Below are positions 6,668 to 13,004 of a stretch of 16,219 nucleotides of DNA, one piece after another. The stretch's first letter is position 1; each line of letters starts with the position of its first letter. The DNA comes from Actinomycetes bacterium (GTDB taxonomy: Bacteria; Actinomycetota; Humimicrobiia; JAHJRV01). The stretch is taken from the NCBI GenBank assembly GCA_030640275.1, contig DAOWJR010000055.1, positions 1 through 16,219 on the forward strand. Direction: 5' to 3'. The notes beneath the pieces were generated by a model, which ran no database searches, had not been told where the DNA came from, and saw only the letters and a list, made by a program, of their open reading frames with translations. The position numbers were made by a program, and so were the translations under genes.

Positions 6668-7990
6668 ATGATCGCTGCAGTGATAAATTCTCTAATTTCT
6701 AAAAAGAATTTCTTTAAAAAGAGTGACGAAAGTATTGTAAATTCTCAGCCAGATTTATCTGAAATAAGAAATAAAATTCAAATAAAGTTGCTTGAGAAAT
6801 TAGACTCTTCGATCTTCAATGAACCCGATTTCAAAAATAAAAGAGAAAGACTTATTAAGGAGATTATAAATCTTTTTAAGGAAGAAAAAATAATATTATC
6901 CAGAACACAAATGAATGACTTAATAGAGGATTTAATTAACTCTATTTTGGGTTTGGGTAGATTAGAGCCATTGATCAATGATGATGAAATATCAGAAATT
7001 ATGGTAAATGGGGAAAATTATATCTATATAGAAAGAGATGGACATATTTATCAAACTAAAATCAAATTATCAAGTGAAGAGCAGCTCTATCATTTAATTG
7101 ATAAGATAATATCTCCACTGGGCTTAAGAGTTGATGAAAGTTCCCCTATGGTTGATGCTCGTTTACCAGATGGATCAAGAATAAATGTTATTATTCCACC
7201 ACTTTCCTTGGTAGGTCCAATTATAACTATAAGGAAATTTATTCTGACATTATTTTCATTGGATCAACTGGTAGAAATTGGGACTTTAAGCAATGAAATG
7301 GTGAAATTTCTAAAGTCAGTTATTATGGGAAGATGTAATATCATAATATCAGGTGGAACTGGAAGTGGCAAAACCACTTTCCTGAATGCTCTTTCTACAG
7401 TTATTCCATCAGATGAAAGGCTGGTAACTATCGAAGATGCAGCAGAACTAAAGTTAGCACAACCGCATGTAATTTCTTTGGAAAGCAGACCCCCAAATAT
7501 TGAAGGAAAAGGTGAGATCACCATAAGAGATTTAGTTAGAAACGCCTTAAGAATGAGACCTGATAGAATAATAGTTGGCGAAGTCAGAGGGAAAGAAGCA
7601 CTTGATATGCTTCAAGCTATGAATACTGGGCATGATGGCTCTCTTACAACTGTTCACGCAAATTCTCCAGAAGATCTCATTTCTCGTTTAGAAACAATAA
7701 CATTAATGTCTGATGTAAATCTATCAACAAAATCGGTTAAGAGAATGATCATAGCAGCCTTAGATTTAATAATACATATGGAGAGATTCCCTGATGGTAG
7801 AAGAAGAGTAACCAAGATAAGTGAAATACTGTCTGAAAAGGAAGACGTGAATGTTAAGGATATCTTCGTTTTTAAACAGGAGGGAGTGGATTCTGATGGT
7901 GAGGTATTAGGAAACTTCTACTATACAGGTAATATGCCAAATTTTTATAATAAACTGCTTTCACAAGGTATTAAGTTAAAAATGCATTGA
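6668..7990 (+). CDS. tadA: Tad pilus secretion ATPase TadA/CpaF
   Basis: This 440-residue protein is the hexameric motor ATPase of the VirB11/GspE family that powers Flp pilus assembly at the cytoplasmic face. Visible motifs are LEPLINDDEISEIMVNG (N-terminal domain), the Walker A GGTGSGKTT (229-237), the Asp box with TIEDAAEL, and the Walker B-region DRIIVGEVRG (299-308) followed by MNTGHDGSLTTVHANSPEDLISRLE, the His box typical of CpaF. Length fits the family. The start ATG is 2 bases behind the tadZ stop, with AGAGGA inside the end of tadZ as ribosome-binding site. The adjacent platform gene begins 29 bases after the stop. Within the family, assignment to CpaF rather than an archaeal or conjugation ATPase rests mainly on context. 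Confidence 0.95.
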   Translation: MIAAVINSLISKKNFFKKSDESIVNSQPDLSEIRNKIQIKLLEKLDSSIFNEPDFKNKRERLIKEIINLFKEEKIILSRTQMNDLIEDLINSILGLGRLEPLINDDEISEIMVNGENYIYIERDGHIYQTKIKLSSEEQLYHLIDKIISPLGLRVDESSPMVDARLPDGSRINVIIPPLSLVGPIITIRKFILTLFSLDQLVEIGTLSNEMVKFLKSVIMGRCNIIISGGTGSGKTTFLNALSTVIPSDERLVTIEDAAELKLAQPHVISLESRPPNIEGKGEITIRDLVRNALRMRPDRIIVGEVRGKEALDMLQAMNTGHDGSLTTVHANSPEDLISRLETITLMSDVNLSTKSVKRMIIAALDLIIHMERFPDGRRRVTKISEILSEKEDVNVKDIFVFKQEGVDSDGEVLGNFYYTGNMPNFYNKLLSQGIKLKMH

Positions 7991-8019
7991 TTTTTAAAAT
8001 TCCTTTATAGTAGGTCATT

Positions 8020-9624
8020 ATGAATTTATTTATAAATACTAAATTTTTAAAATTACAAAGACCTCAATTTGTTGATACTTTATATAACTTCTTCAAGCAG
8101 TGCTATGAAAGATTTGCTCAGAAATTTGAAATATATCTTTCAGCTAAAAAGCTTTTATTGGTAGTATTAACCGGAATTTTTATTCTGGGTTTATTAATTT
8201 ATCTGTTTTCTGAAAATCTTCTTATCTCTACTATCTTTTCGCCATTTGGAATTTTTATATTTGTTCCCATTAATGATTTATTAAAAAGAAAAAGAAGAAA
8301 TCTTATAGAAAACCAGATTTTAGAATTTTTATCTTTATTAAATATTACCTTAAGAGCAGGACTTACTATAAGAAATGGACTTGAGATATGTAGTAAAAAG
8401 ATAAAGCCACCATTAGGCGAGGAACTTAAAAAAGTGATAAATGAAATAAATATAGATATTGACATATTGATATCACTTCATAATATGGCAAGTAGAATTA
8501 AAATACCAGAGATAGATTTGATTGTTTCAGCAATAGAAATAACGGGAAGGGTTGGAGGCGATGTCACTGAAATATTTGGCTCTTTAATAAATATAATAAG
8601 AGAAAGACAAAATCTAAAAGAGGAAATAAGAGTCTTTACAACGCAGGGTCGTCTTTCTGGAAATATAATCTCCTTTCTTCCGTTGGGATATTTCATATTA
8701 TTTTATATCTTTGAAAGTGAACATGTTAAGTTAGTTTTTTCAAACACATTGGGTGTGACAATTGTTTTAACAGGCTTGTTGCTGAATCTAATTGGTTATT
8801 TAATTATAAGAGGAATAACAAAGCCAGGAATCAATTATTCAAGACACAAGGAAAGAGAAAATAACAAAATTTTTAAGAAATTTCAATTACTGTTCAAAGA
8901 AATTATTGAAATATTAAAGAGACAGAAGCTAATTAGATTATTTTTTAAATCTAAAAATTTTAAAAATTTTTTAATTTTCTATAATGATTCTTATAAAAAT
9001 TTTGATGAAGACTTATTAGAAAAAATAATTTCCATGAAAATAGTATTTGTAGTATTAGCAATGATTATCTCCATTATCTATAGTAGTTCAATTAAATCCT
9101 TTATCCTGATTTTAGTTGTCATTAGTATACTTTTCTTTTTTATACCAGATTTTTATATTAGGAAAAAGGTAGCAAGAGAGGGTGTTTTAATAGATCGAGA
9201 TTTGCCAAATGTGATTGATGAACTGAATTTAAGTTGTAAAGCAGGATTGAATTTAAGGAAAGCACTATATTTGGTTACAAATAATACAAACGGTTTGTTG
9301 GGCAGAGAATTAAAGAATCTGGTAAGGAATTTGAAATTAGGTAAACCTAAACAGGAAGCTTTTAATGAACTAATTGGTAGAACAGAAAGCAGTGAATTAA
9401 AAAGTTTTATTTCAGCTTTAATACAGGGAGAAATATTCGGTGTTCCCGTATCTGAGATTTTAGGAAATCAAGCAAAGGATTGTAGACTTAGAGTTCATAA
9501 GAGGGAAGAACAAAGGGCTAGAAAAATTCCTATTTTGATCCTTTTTCCACTAATATTTTTTATACTTCCAGGATTTTTGACTATCGCAGTGGGAACATTT
9601 ATTTTTTCAATTTTAAATATTTAA
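8020..9624 (+). CDS. tadBC: Fused TadB-TadC inner-membrane platform protein
   Basis: This 534-residue protein carries two T2SSF/GspF-type halves in one frame. The first half has membrane segments at about 44-86, a TadB-like cytoplasmic domain (LEFLSLLNITLRAGLTIRNGLE at 101-122; EITGRVGGDVTEIF at 173-186) and a membrane pair at about 216-264. A charged linker (270-335) follows. The second half has membrane segments at about 339-378, LPNVIDELNLSCKAGLNLRKAL (395-416), then the TadC signature from GEIFGVPVSEIL through RKIPILILFPLIFFILPGF (470-519). TadB and TadC are usually separate proteins of about 300 residues each that form the platform TadA acts on. The ATG lacks a clear Shine-Dalgarno sequence (only TAGG). 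The reading frame is uninterrupted across the linker, so fusion rather than read-through is the simple view. Confidence 0.9.
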   Translation: MNLFINTKFLKLQRPQFVDTLYNFFKQCYERFAQKFEIYLSAKKLLLVVLTGIFILGLLIYLFSENLLISTIFSPFGIFIFVPINDLLKRKRRNLIENQILEFLSLLNITLRAGLTIRNGLEICSKKIKPPLGEELKKVINEINIDIDILISLHNMASRIKIPEIDLIVSAIEITGRVGGDVTEIFGSLINIIRERQNLKEEIRVFTTQGRLSGNIISFLPLGYFILFYIFESEHVKLVFSNTLGVTIVLTGLLLNLIGYLIIRGITKPGINYSRHKERENNKIFKKFQLLFKEIIEILKRQKLIRLFFKSKNFKNFLIFYNDSYKNFDEDLLEKIISMKIVFVVLAMIISIIYSSSIKSFILILVVISILFFFIPDFYIRKKVAREGVLIDRDLPNVIDELNLSCKAGLNLRKALYLVTNNTNGLLGRELKNLVRNLKLGKPKQEAFNELIGRTESSELKSFISALIQGEIFGVPVSEILGNQAKDCRLRVHKREEQRARKIPILILFPLIFFILPGFLTIAVGTFIFSILNI

Positions 9625-9679
9625 CCTAAAAGAACAATAATTATTTAAGAGTCAATAATTATAAGAAAGGGGAAAACAA

Positions 9680-9850
9680 ATGAAAGTAATACTAAAGAGA
9701 GTAAAAATGGAGAAAGGGCAAAGCACAATTGAGTATGCCTTAATTATTGCAGTTGCTTTTGTTCTTGTTGGAATACTTCTCAAAATAGCAAGTCCTAAAT
9801 TTTCAGAGTACCTGAATGCAGTTTTTTCAAAATTGATGTCATTTATATAA
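9680..9850 (+). CDS. flp: Flp-type major pilin
   Basis: This short gene encodes 56 residues: a basic leader, then the class III prepilin signature G13|QSTIEYALI with Glu at +5 and Tyr at +6, followed by a hydrophobic helix (about 20-34) and a short tail ending KLMSFI. Flp pilins are 50-80 residues, cleaved by a TadV/CpaA prepilin peptidase and assembled into the pilus fibre. The start ATG has a strong Shine-Dalgarno (AAAGGGG, 9666-9672), unlike most genes of the operon, in keeping with high demand for pilin. It lies between the platform gene and tadE, where flp-like genes are expected. A weak AT stem (9861-9884) follows and could reduce readthrough into tadE. Confidence 0.9.
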   Translation: MKVILKRVKMEKGQSTIEYALIIAVAFVLVGILLKIASPKFSEYLNAVFSKLMSFI

Positions 9851-9923
9851 AAGTTCCTTTGTGTAAAATTAAATTTTTATTCACTATTAAGTAAGTCTGT
9901 TAATAGAGAGGAGGACAGCTTTC

Positions 9924-9944
9924 ACCATTTCTTATTGAAATGGT
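9924..9944 (+). promoter_or_regulatory. Hairpin covering the tadE start codon
   Basis: ACCATTTC (9924-9931) pairs perfectly with GAAATGGT (9937-9944) around a TTATT loop. The ATG of tadE (9940-9942) lies inside the right arm. The nearest Shine-Dalgarno (AGGAGG, 9909-9914) is 25 bases upstream of that ATG, far beyond normal spacing. The stem may restrain tadE translation or mean that another start is used. Function is inferred from the sequence only. Confidence 0.45.
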
Positions 9945-10368
9945 TAATAGCCATATTTTTAAGATGAAGTATAACTTTTCATTACTCAGGAAAGAGGATG
10001 GTCAATCAGCAACTGAATTTGCTCTGGTCTTACCAATTATACTGATAGTAATTTTAGTGATTGTTCAATCAGGAATCATAGTGAATGCTCAACTTGTTAT
10101 TACTCATGCTGCGAGGGAAGGGGTAAGGGATGGTTCAGTTACAAATAATAACTCAAAGATTATAAACTCAATAAGAAATTCAGCAAGAACTCTTGATCAT
10201 GATATGTTAAATATATCTATTGATCCCTCATCAGGTAGAAAAATTGGAGATTATTTGACTGTATCGATTGAATATAAACCTCCAATTGTTATTCCTATAA
10301 TAAAATCATTTTTTCCTAGCAATATTCGTTTAAGATCATCAGCGACAATGAGGATTGAAAAAGAGTAA
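9940..10368 (+). CDS. tadE: TadE-like pseudopilin
   Basis: This 142-residue protein has the class III prepilin-like signature KEDG21|QSATEFALVLP with Glu at +5 and Phe at +6, then a hydrophobic helix to about residue 48 and the TadE hallmark ITHAAREGVRDGS (54-66). The C-terminal part (about 80-140) is a small extracytoplasmic domain. TadE proteins are minor pseudopilins processed by the same peptidase as Flp and needed for Tad pilus assembly. The ATG used has no Shine-Dalgarno at normal distance. A second in-frame ATG at 9964 would shorten the leader by eight residues and still keep the cleavage motif, so the exact start is uncertain. It follows flp and precedes the tadG-like gene in the same direction. 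Confidence 0.87.
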   Translation: MVNSHIFKMKYNFSLLRKEDGQSATEFALVLPIILIVILVIVQSGIIVNAQLVITHAAREGVRDGSVTNNNSKIINSIRNSARTLDHDMLNISIDPSSGRKIGDYLTVSIEYKPPIVIPIIKSFFPSNIRLRSSATMRIEKE

Positions 10369-10433
10369 TAAATGGGGTCTATAATTAAAAAATGAGACAT
10401 ATAAGCTTTGAATATACTTTCTTGGCTGTTTGT

Positions 10434-10454
10434 CCTCTCCCCTGGTGGGAGAGG
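10434..10454. repeat. GC-rich REP-like palindrome in the tad operon
   Basis: CCTCTCCC (10434-10441) and GGGAGAGG (10447-10454) form a perfect 8 bp stem around CTGGT, followed by AATAAGGAGAGGGTGA. The 40 bases from 10431 to 10470 are more than half G+C in DNA of about 30%. Short CCTCTCCC/GGGAGAGG palindromes of this look are, from memory, dispersed repeats in many bacterial genomes. It sits in the 204-base gap between tadE and the tadG-like gene, which otherwise holds nothing I can identify. It could also act as a weak internal terminator, but no T-run follows. Confidence 0.6.
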
Positions 10455-10572
10455 AATAAGGAGAGGGTGAATTTAAAATGTATTTAAAACTAAGCTATAA
10501 ATCTCTCAAAATATAAAATTTATAGGAATAAGATTAAACGAAATTTAATAAAATTAAATAAAATTAGATAAA

Positions 10573-10995
10573 ATGGGAATTCTTAATAAGGGTCTTAAAA
10601 TTAAACTTAGAAAATTTATAAAAAAGTTCAACTCTCAAATAGGTAATGTAACTATTCTAAGTATAACAATTACTATAGTTCTGATAGTGTTTACTCCATT
10701 TATTATAGATGTTGCAATTCTTTTTAAGACCAGAGCAGATGCAAAATCAGCCTCAGATGCAGCCTCTCTGGCTGCAGCTCAAGAGATTCTATTTTTAGAA
10801 GACGGTGAGAATGTAGCAAAAGTTACAGCTGAAAAAAATAATACTAAGTTGGTATCATATTTTGCTAATAATAACGAGGTTATAGTAACAACCTCTAAAA
10901 TTGCAAAATTTATATTTATTGATAATTTTATGAAAGATTCTATAGAAATAAAAGCCACCTCCAGTTCTGAGGTAGAATTTCCCTGGGGTGAGTAA
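10573..10995 (+). CDS. Short TadG-like Flp pilus protein
   Basis: This 140-residue protein has a basic N-terminus, QIGNVTILSITITIVLIVFTPFIIDVAILFKTRADAKSASDAASLAAAQ (22-70) with one membrane helix at about 26-50, and a small C-terminal domain. The segment from the helix through ADAASLAAA is the hallmark of TadE/TadG-like Flp assembly proteins (the Rv3654c-like small type). Glu at +5 after Gly24 is absent, so processing by the prepilin peptidase is doubtful. Full TadG proteins carry a long C-terminal domain, often von Willebrand A-like; that is missing. No Shine-Dalgarno is seen before the ATG, which follows AAATTAGATAAA. It is the last gene of the tad block. A minor pseudopilin role at the membrane is inferred from family and context. 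Confidence 0.75.
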   Translation: MGILNKGLKIKLRKFIKKFNSQIGNVTILSITITIVLIVFTPFIIDVAILFKTRADAKSASDAASLAAAQEILFLEDGENVAKVTAEKNNTKLVSYFANNNEVIVTTSKIAKFIFIDNFMKDSIEIKATSSSEVEFPWGE

Positions 10996-11009
10996 TAAAT
11001 CAATATTTA

Positions 11010-11033
11010 AAAATAAACTTAACGTTTTATTTT
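11010..11033 (+). terminator. Weak AT hairpin after the tad operon
   Basis: AAAATAAA (11010-11017) pairs with TTTATTTT (11026-11033) around CTTAACGT, 14 bases after the tadG-like stop. The stem is entirely A-T, so this is a poor terminator, but it is the only candidate between the pilus operon and rpsF. Confidence 0.25.
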
Positions 11034-11160
11034 AGTAATTGTTTTTAACATTTTGTTATAGTAATAAAAATTTGTAAGAATTTAATTAAAATTACAAAAT
11101 AATTAGTTTATAATTTAAAATACAAAGTTTTTATAAAAAAATTTTATATCGAAGATTTCA

Positions 11161-11169
11161 TGGTATAAT
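11161..11169 (+). promoter_or_regulatory. Extended -10 promoter of the rpsF operon
   Basis: TGGTATAAT is a perfect extended -10 element (TGnTATAAT). No good -35 is seen 16-18 bases upstream, as is common for extended -10 promoters. It lies 62 bases before the rpsF start, leaving room for the leader hairpin. It marks the beginning of the S6-SSB-S18 transcript. Confidence 0.6.
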
Positions 11170-11190
11170 TTTTACTTATTTGTAAGAATC

Positions 11191-11231
11191 TTGTCCCTTT
11201 CAGGGGTAATTTTGTCCGAAGGAGGTAATTT
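11191..11231 (+). promoter_or_regulatory. rpsF leader hairpin, possible S6:S18 regulatory site
   Basis: TTGTCCCT (11191-11198) pairs with AGGGGTAA (11202-11209) around a TTC loop, with two G-T pairs. A second TTGTCC copy (11212-11217) leads into CCGAAGGAGG, so a CCG triplet lies just before the Shine-Dalgarno. Many bacteria have an rpsF leader RNA that binds S6:S18 through a structured element with an unpaired CCG and represses the operon. The position and CCG fit that idea, but I cannot align it to the known motif. Confidence 0.4.
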
Positions 11232-11534
11232 ATGAGGAGATATGAGATGATGATGATTGTTGATTCTACTCTTGGTGAAAAAGCACAGGAAGATCTGATT
11301 GCCAAAGTCACAGATATGATATCAAAGTACAATGCAGAATTGTATAATATTGATAAGTTGGGAGAGAAAAAATTAGCTTATTCAATAAAAGGTTATGATA
11401 CAGGAACATATTATGTTTTCTTTTTTTCAGGATCAAATGAATTAATTGAAGAATTAAAAAGGGTATTAAAAATAACAGAAGGAATAATAAGATTTAGAAT
11501 TTTTAGAAGAGAGGATTTAGAGAAAGTAGAGTAA
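11232..11534 (+). CDS. rpsF: 30S ribosomal protein S6
   Basis: This 100-residue protein is full-length S6: MRRYEMMMIVDSTL at the start, GEKKLAYSIKGYDTGTYYVFFFSG in the middle and ITEGIIRFRIFRRED near the end. S6 binds S18 and 16S rRNA on the platform of the small subunit. The ATG has a strong GGAGG site. It is the first gene of rpsF-ssb-rpsR, an order found across Firmicutes and many other bacteria. The short acidic tail (LEKVE) and overall length are normal. Confidence 0.97.
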   Translation: MRRYEMMMIVDSTLGEKAQEDLIAKVTDMISKYNAELYNIDKLGEKKLAYSIKGYDTGTYYVFFFSGSNELIEELKRVLKITEGIIRFRIFRREDLEKVE

Positions 11535-11643
11535 AAAATCATTATTAAGAGTAATTACCAGAATCCATAATAAAAAGTATAACTTTATAAAAATTTATAA
11601 TAAAATTTAGTGTATTATTTTAAATATATAAGAGAGGGAAAAG

Positions 11644-12069
11644 ATGGCAAGTATAAATAATATAACGATATTAGGTAACTTGACCAGAGATCCAGAATTA
11701 AGGTTCACTCCAAGTGGTAGCCCTGTAGCAAATTTTGGAATAGCAGTGAGTAGGAGATGGCAAAATAGCATAGGAGAGTGGCAGGAAGATGTAAGTTATG
11801 TTGATGTAGTTGCGTGGAGAAGTTTAGCTGAAAATTGTGCTGAATCTTTGAAAAAGGGGGATAGAATAATTGTAAGTGGAAGGCTTCAGATGAGAACCTG
11901 GGAGACTCAGGATGGTCAAACACGAAATAAGATTGAGGTTGTAGCCAGGGTCATAGGACCAAGTCTTGAGTGGGCAACTGCTTTAATTACTAAAAATATT
12001 AAAGCTCAAGAAGTACCCCAAGAGATACTTGAAGGGGAATCGGGAGAAAAAAATGATATACCGTTTTAA
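11644..12069 (+). CDS. ssb: Single-stranded DNA-binding protein
   Basis: This 141-residue protein has an OB-fold over about residues 1-108 (INNITILGNLTRDPELRFTPSGSPVANFGIAVSR; EDVSYVDVVAWRSLAENCAESLKKGDRIIVSGRLQMRTWE) and a short tail ending in the partner-binding tip NDIPF. SSB coats single strands during replication and repair and recruits partners through that tip. The linker of about 25 residues is shorter than usual, but the tip is intact. The ATG has GAGAGGGA upstream. The 109-base gap after rpsF contains an AT-only palindrome (TTATAAA AA TTTATAA, 11585-11600), with no clear function. rpsR follows 14 bases later. Confidence 0.96.
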   Translation: MASINNITILGNLTRDPELRFTPSGSPVANFGIAVSRRWQNSIGEWQEDVSYVDVVAWRSLAENCAESLKKGDRIIVSGRLQMRTWETQDGQTRNKIEVVARVIGPSLEWATALITKNIKAQEVPQEILEGESGEKNDIPF

Positions 12070-12083
12070 TAGAGGAGGTATTA

Positions 12084-12338
12084 GTGCGTGAGAGAAGAAG
12101 TGCAAAGAGAACAGATTATCCAATTAAGCGTAGAAAAAGATACTGTTTTTTTTGCAAGAATAAAATTAAATATATTGATTACAAAGAGATTGGTTTAATT
12201 AGAAGATTTATTTCTGATAAAGGTAAAATAAGACCTCGAAGAATTACCGGGGTTTGTGTTCAGCATCAATCTGATTTAGCAAGAGCCATTAAAAGAGCAA
12301 GAGAACTTGCATTAATGGATTATACTTCAAAGATTTAA
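12084..12338 (+). CDS. rpsR: 30S ribosomal protein S18 (zinc-binding type)
   Basis: This 84-residue protein is S18, which pairs with S6 on the small subunit. It has the basic N-terminus, CFFC (C21, C24), RFISDKGKIRPRRITGVCVQHQ (C58, H61) and AIKRARELALMDY. The Cys-Cys...Cys-His set marks the zinc-binding (C+) form of S18 found in several low-GC and anaerobic groups. The start is GTG, supported by GAGGAGG just upstream. The gene sits 14 bases after ssb and 12 before rplI, so translational coupling is likely. Confidence 0.97.
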   Translation: MRERRSAKRTDYPIKRRKRYCFFCKNKIKYIDYKEIGLIRRFISDKGKIRPRRITGVCVQHQSDLARAIKRARELALMDYTSKI

Positions 12339-12350
12339 TGGGAGATAGAT

Positions 12351-12911
12351 TTGAGAATTGTTCTTAAGGAAACAATAGAAAACTTAGGGAGAGCGGGTAG
12401 TATTGTAGACGTAAAAGACGGATTTGCCAGAAACCATTTAATTCCTAAAAAATTGGCAGTTAAAGCTACTGAGGGAAATATTAAACATATAGAAATTATA
12501 AAAAAGAAGGGGATAGAGAAGGAAGCGAAAGATAGAGCTCATGCCAAGGCACAAGCTGAGATCTTAAATAATCTCATTCTCACGATATCTAAGAAAGTTG
12601 GAGAAGAAGGAAAAATTTTTGGATCGGTGACAGAAAGAAATATATTTGAAAAGATTCATGATGAAACTGAAATAGCTATAGACAAAAGAAGAATAATTTT
12701 AAAAGAAAGTATCAGATACATCGGGGAATATGTAGTTGATATTCGACTTTATCCTGAAGTTGAAGCTTATGTAAAAGTAAGAGTAGTAGATGAAACTGGA
12801 AGAGAGTGGTTAGAACTTGAGCCATGGAGAAAGGAAATGGAAGAAGAGAAAATAGAAGAGAAGAAAGAGGCAGAGGAGAAGGAAAAGATAAAAAAAGAAG
12901 AAGATAAATAA
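12351..12911 (+). CDS. rplI: 50S ribosomal protein L9 with charged C-terminal extension
   Basis: This 186-residue protein is L9. The N-terminal domain carries the signature ENLGRAGSIVDVKDGFARNHLIPKKLA (10-36), followed by the long connecting helix (about 42-75) and the C-terminal domain with GKIFGSVT (87-94). L9 reaches from the large subunit towards the neighbouring ribosome and helps maintain the reading frame. L9 is usually about 150 residues; here an extra tail of about 35 residues (from about 152), very rich in Glu and Lys, follows. Such tails evolve fast and are probably disordered. The start is TTG with GGGAGA upstream, 12 bases after rpsR. Confidence 0.96.
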   Translation: MRIVLKETIENLGRAGSIVDVKDGFARNHLIPKKLAVKATEGNIKHIEIIKKKGIEKEAKDRAHAKAQAEILNNLILTISKKVGEEGKIFGSVTERNIFEKIHDETEIAIDKRRIILKESIRYIGEYVVDIRLYPEVEAYVKVRVVDETGREWLELEPWRKEMEEEKIEEKKEAEEKEKIKKEEDK

Positions 12912-13004
12912 AGTTTAAAGATAATTAAATTAGAAAAATGCTTAATTTTAATATAAAAAACTCCTTTTAGAATATTTTTAACATTTGAGAATAACAGGTT
13001 AAAA

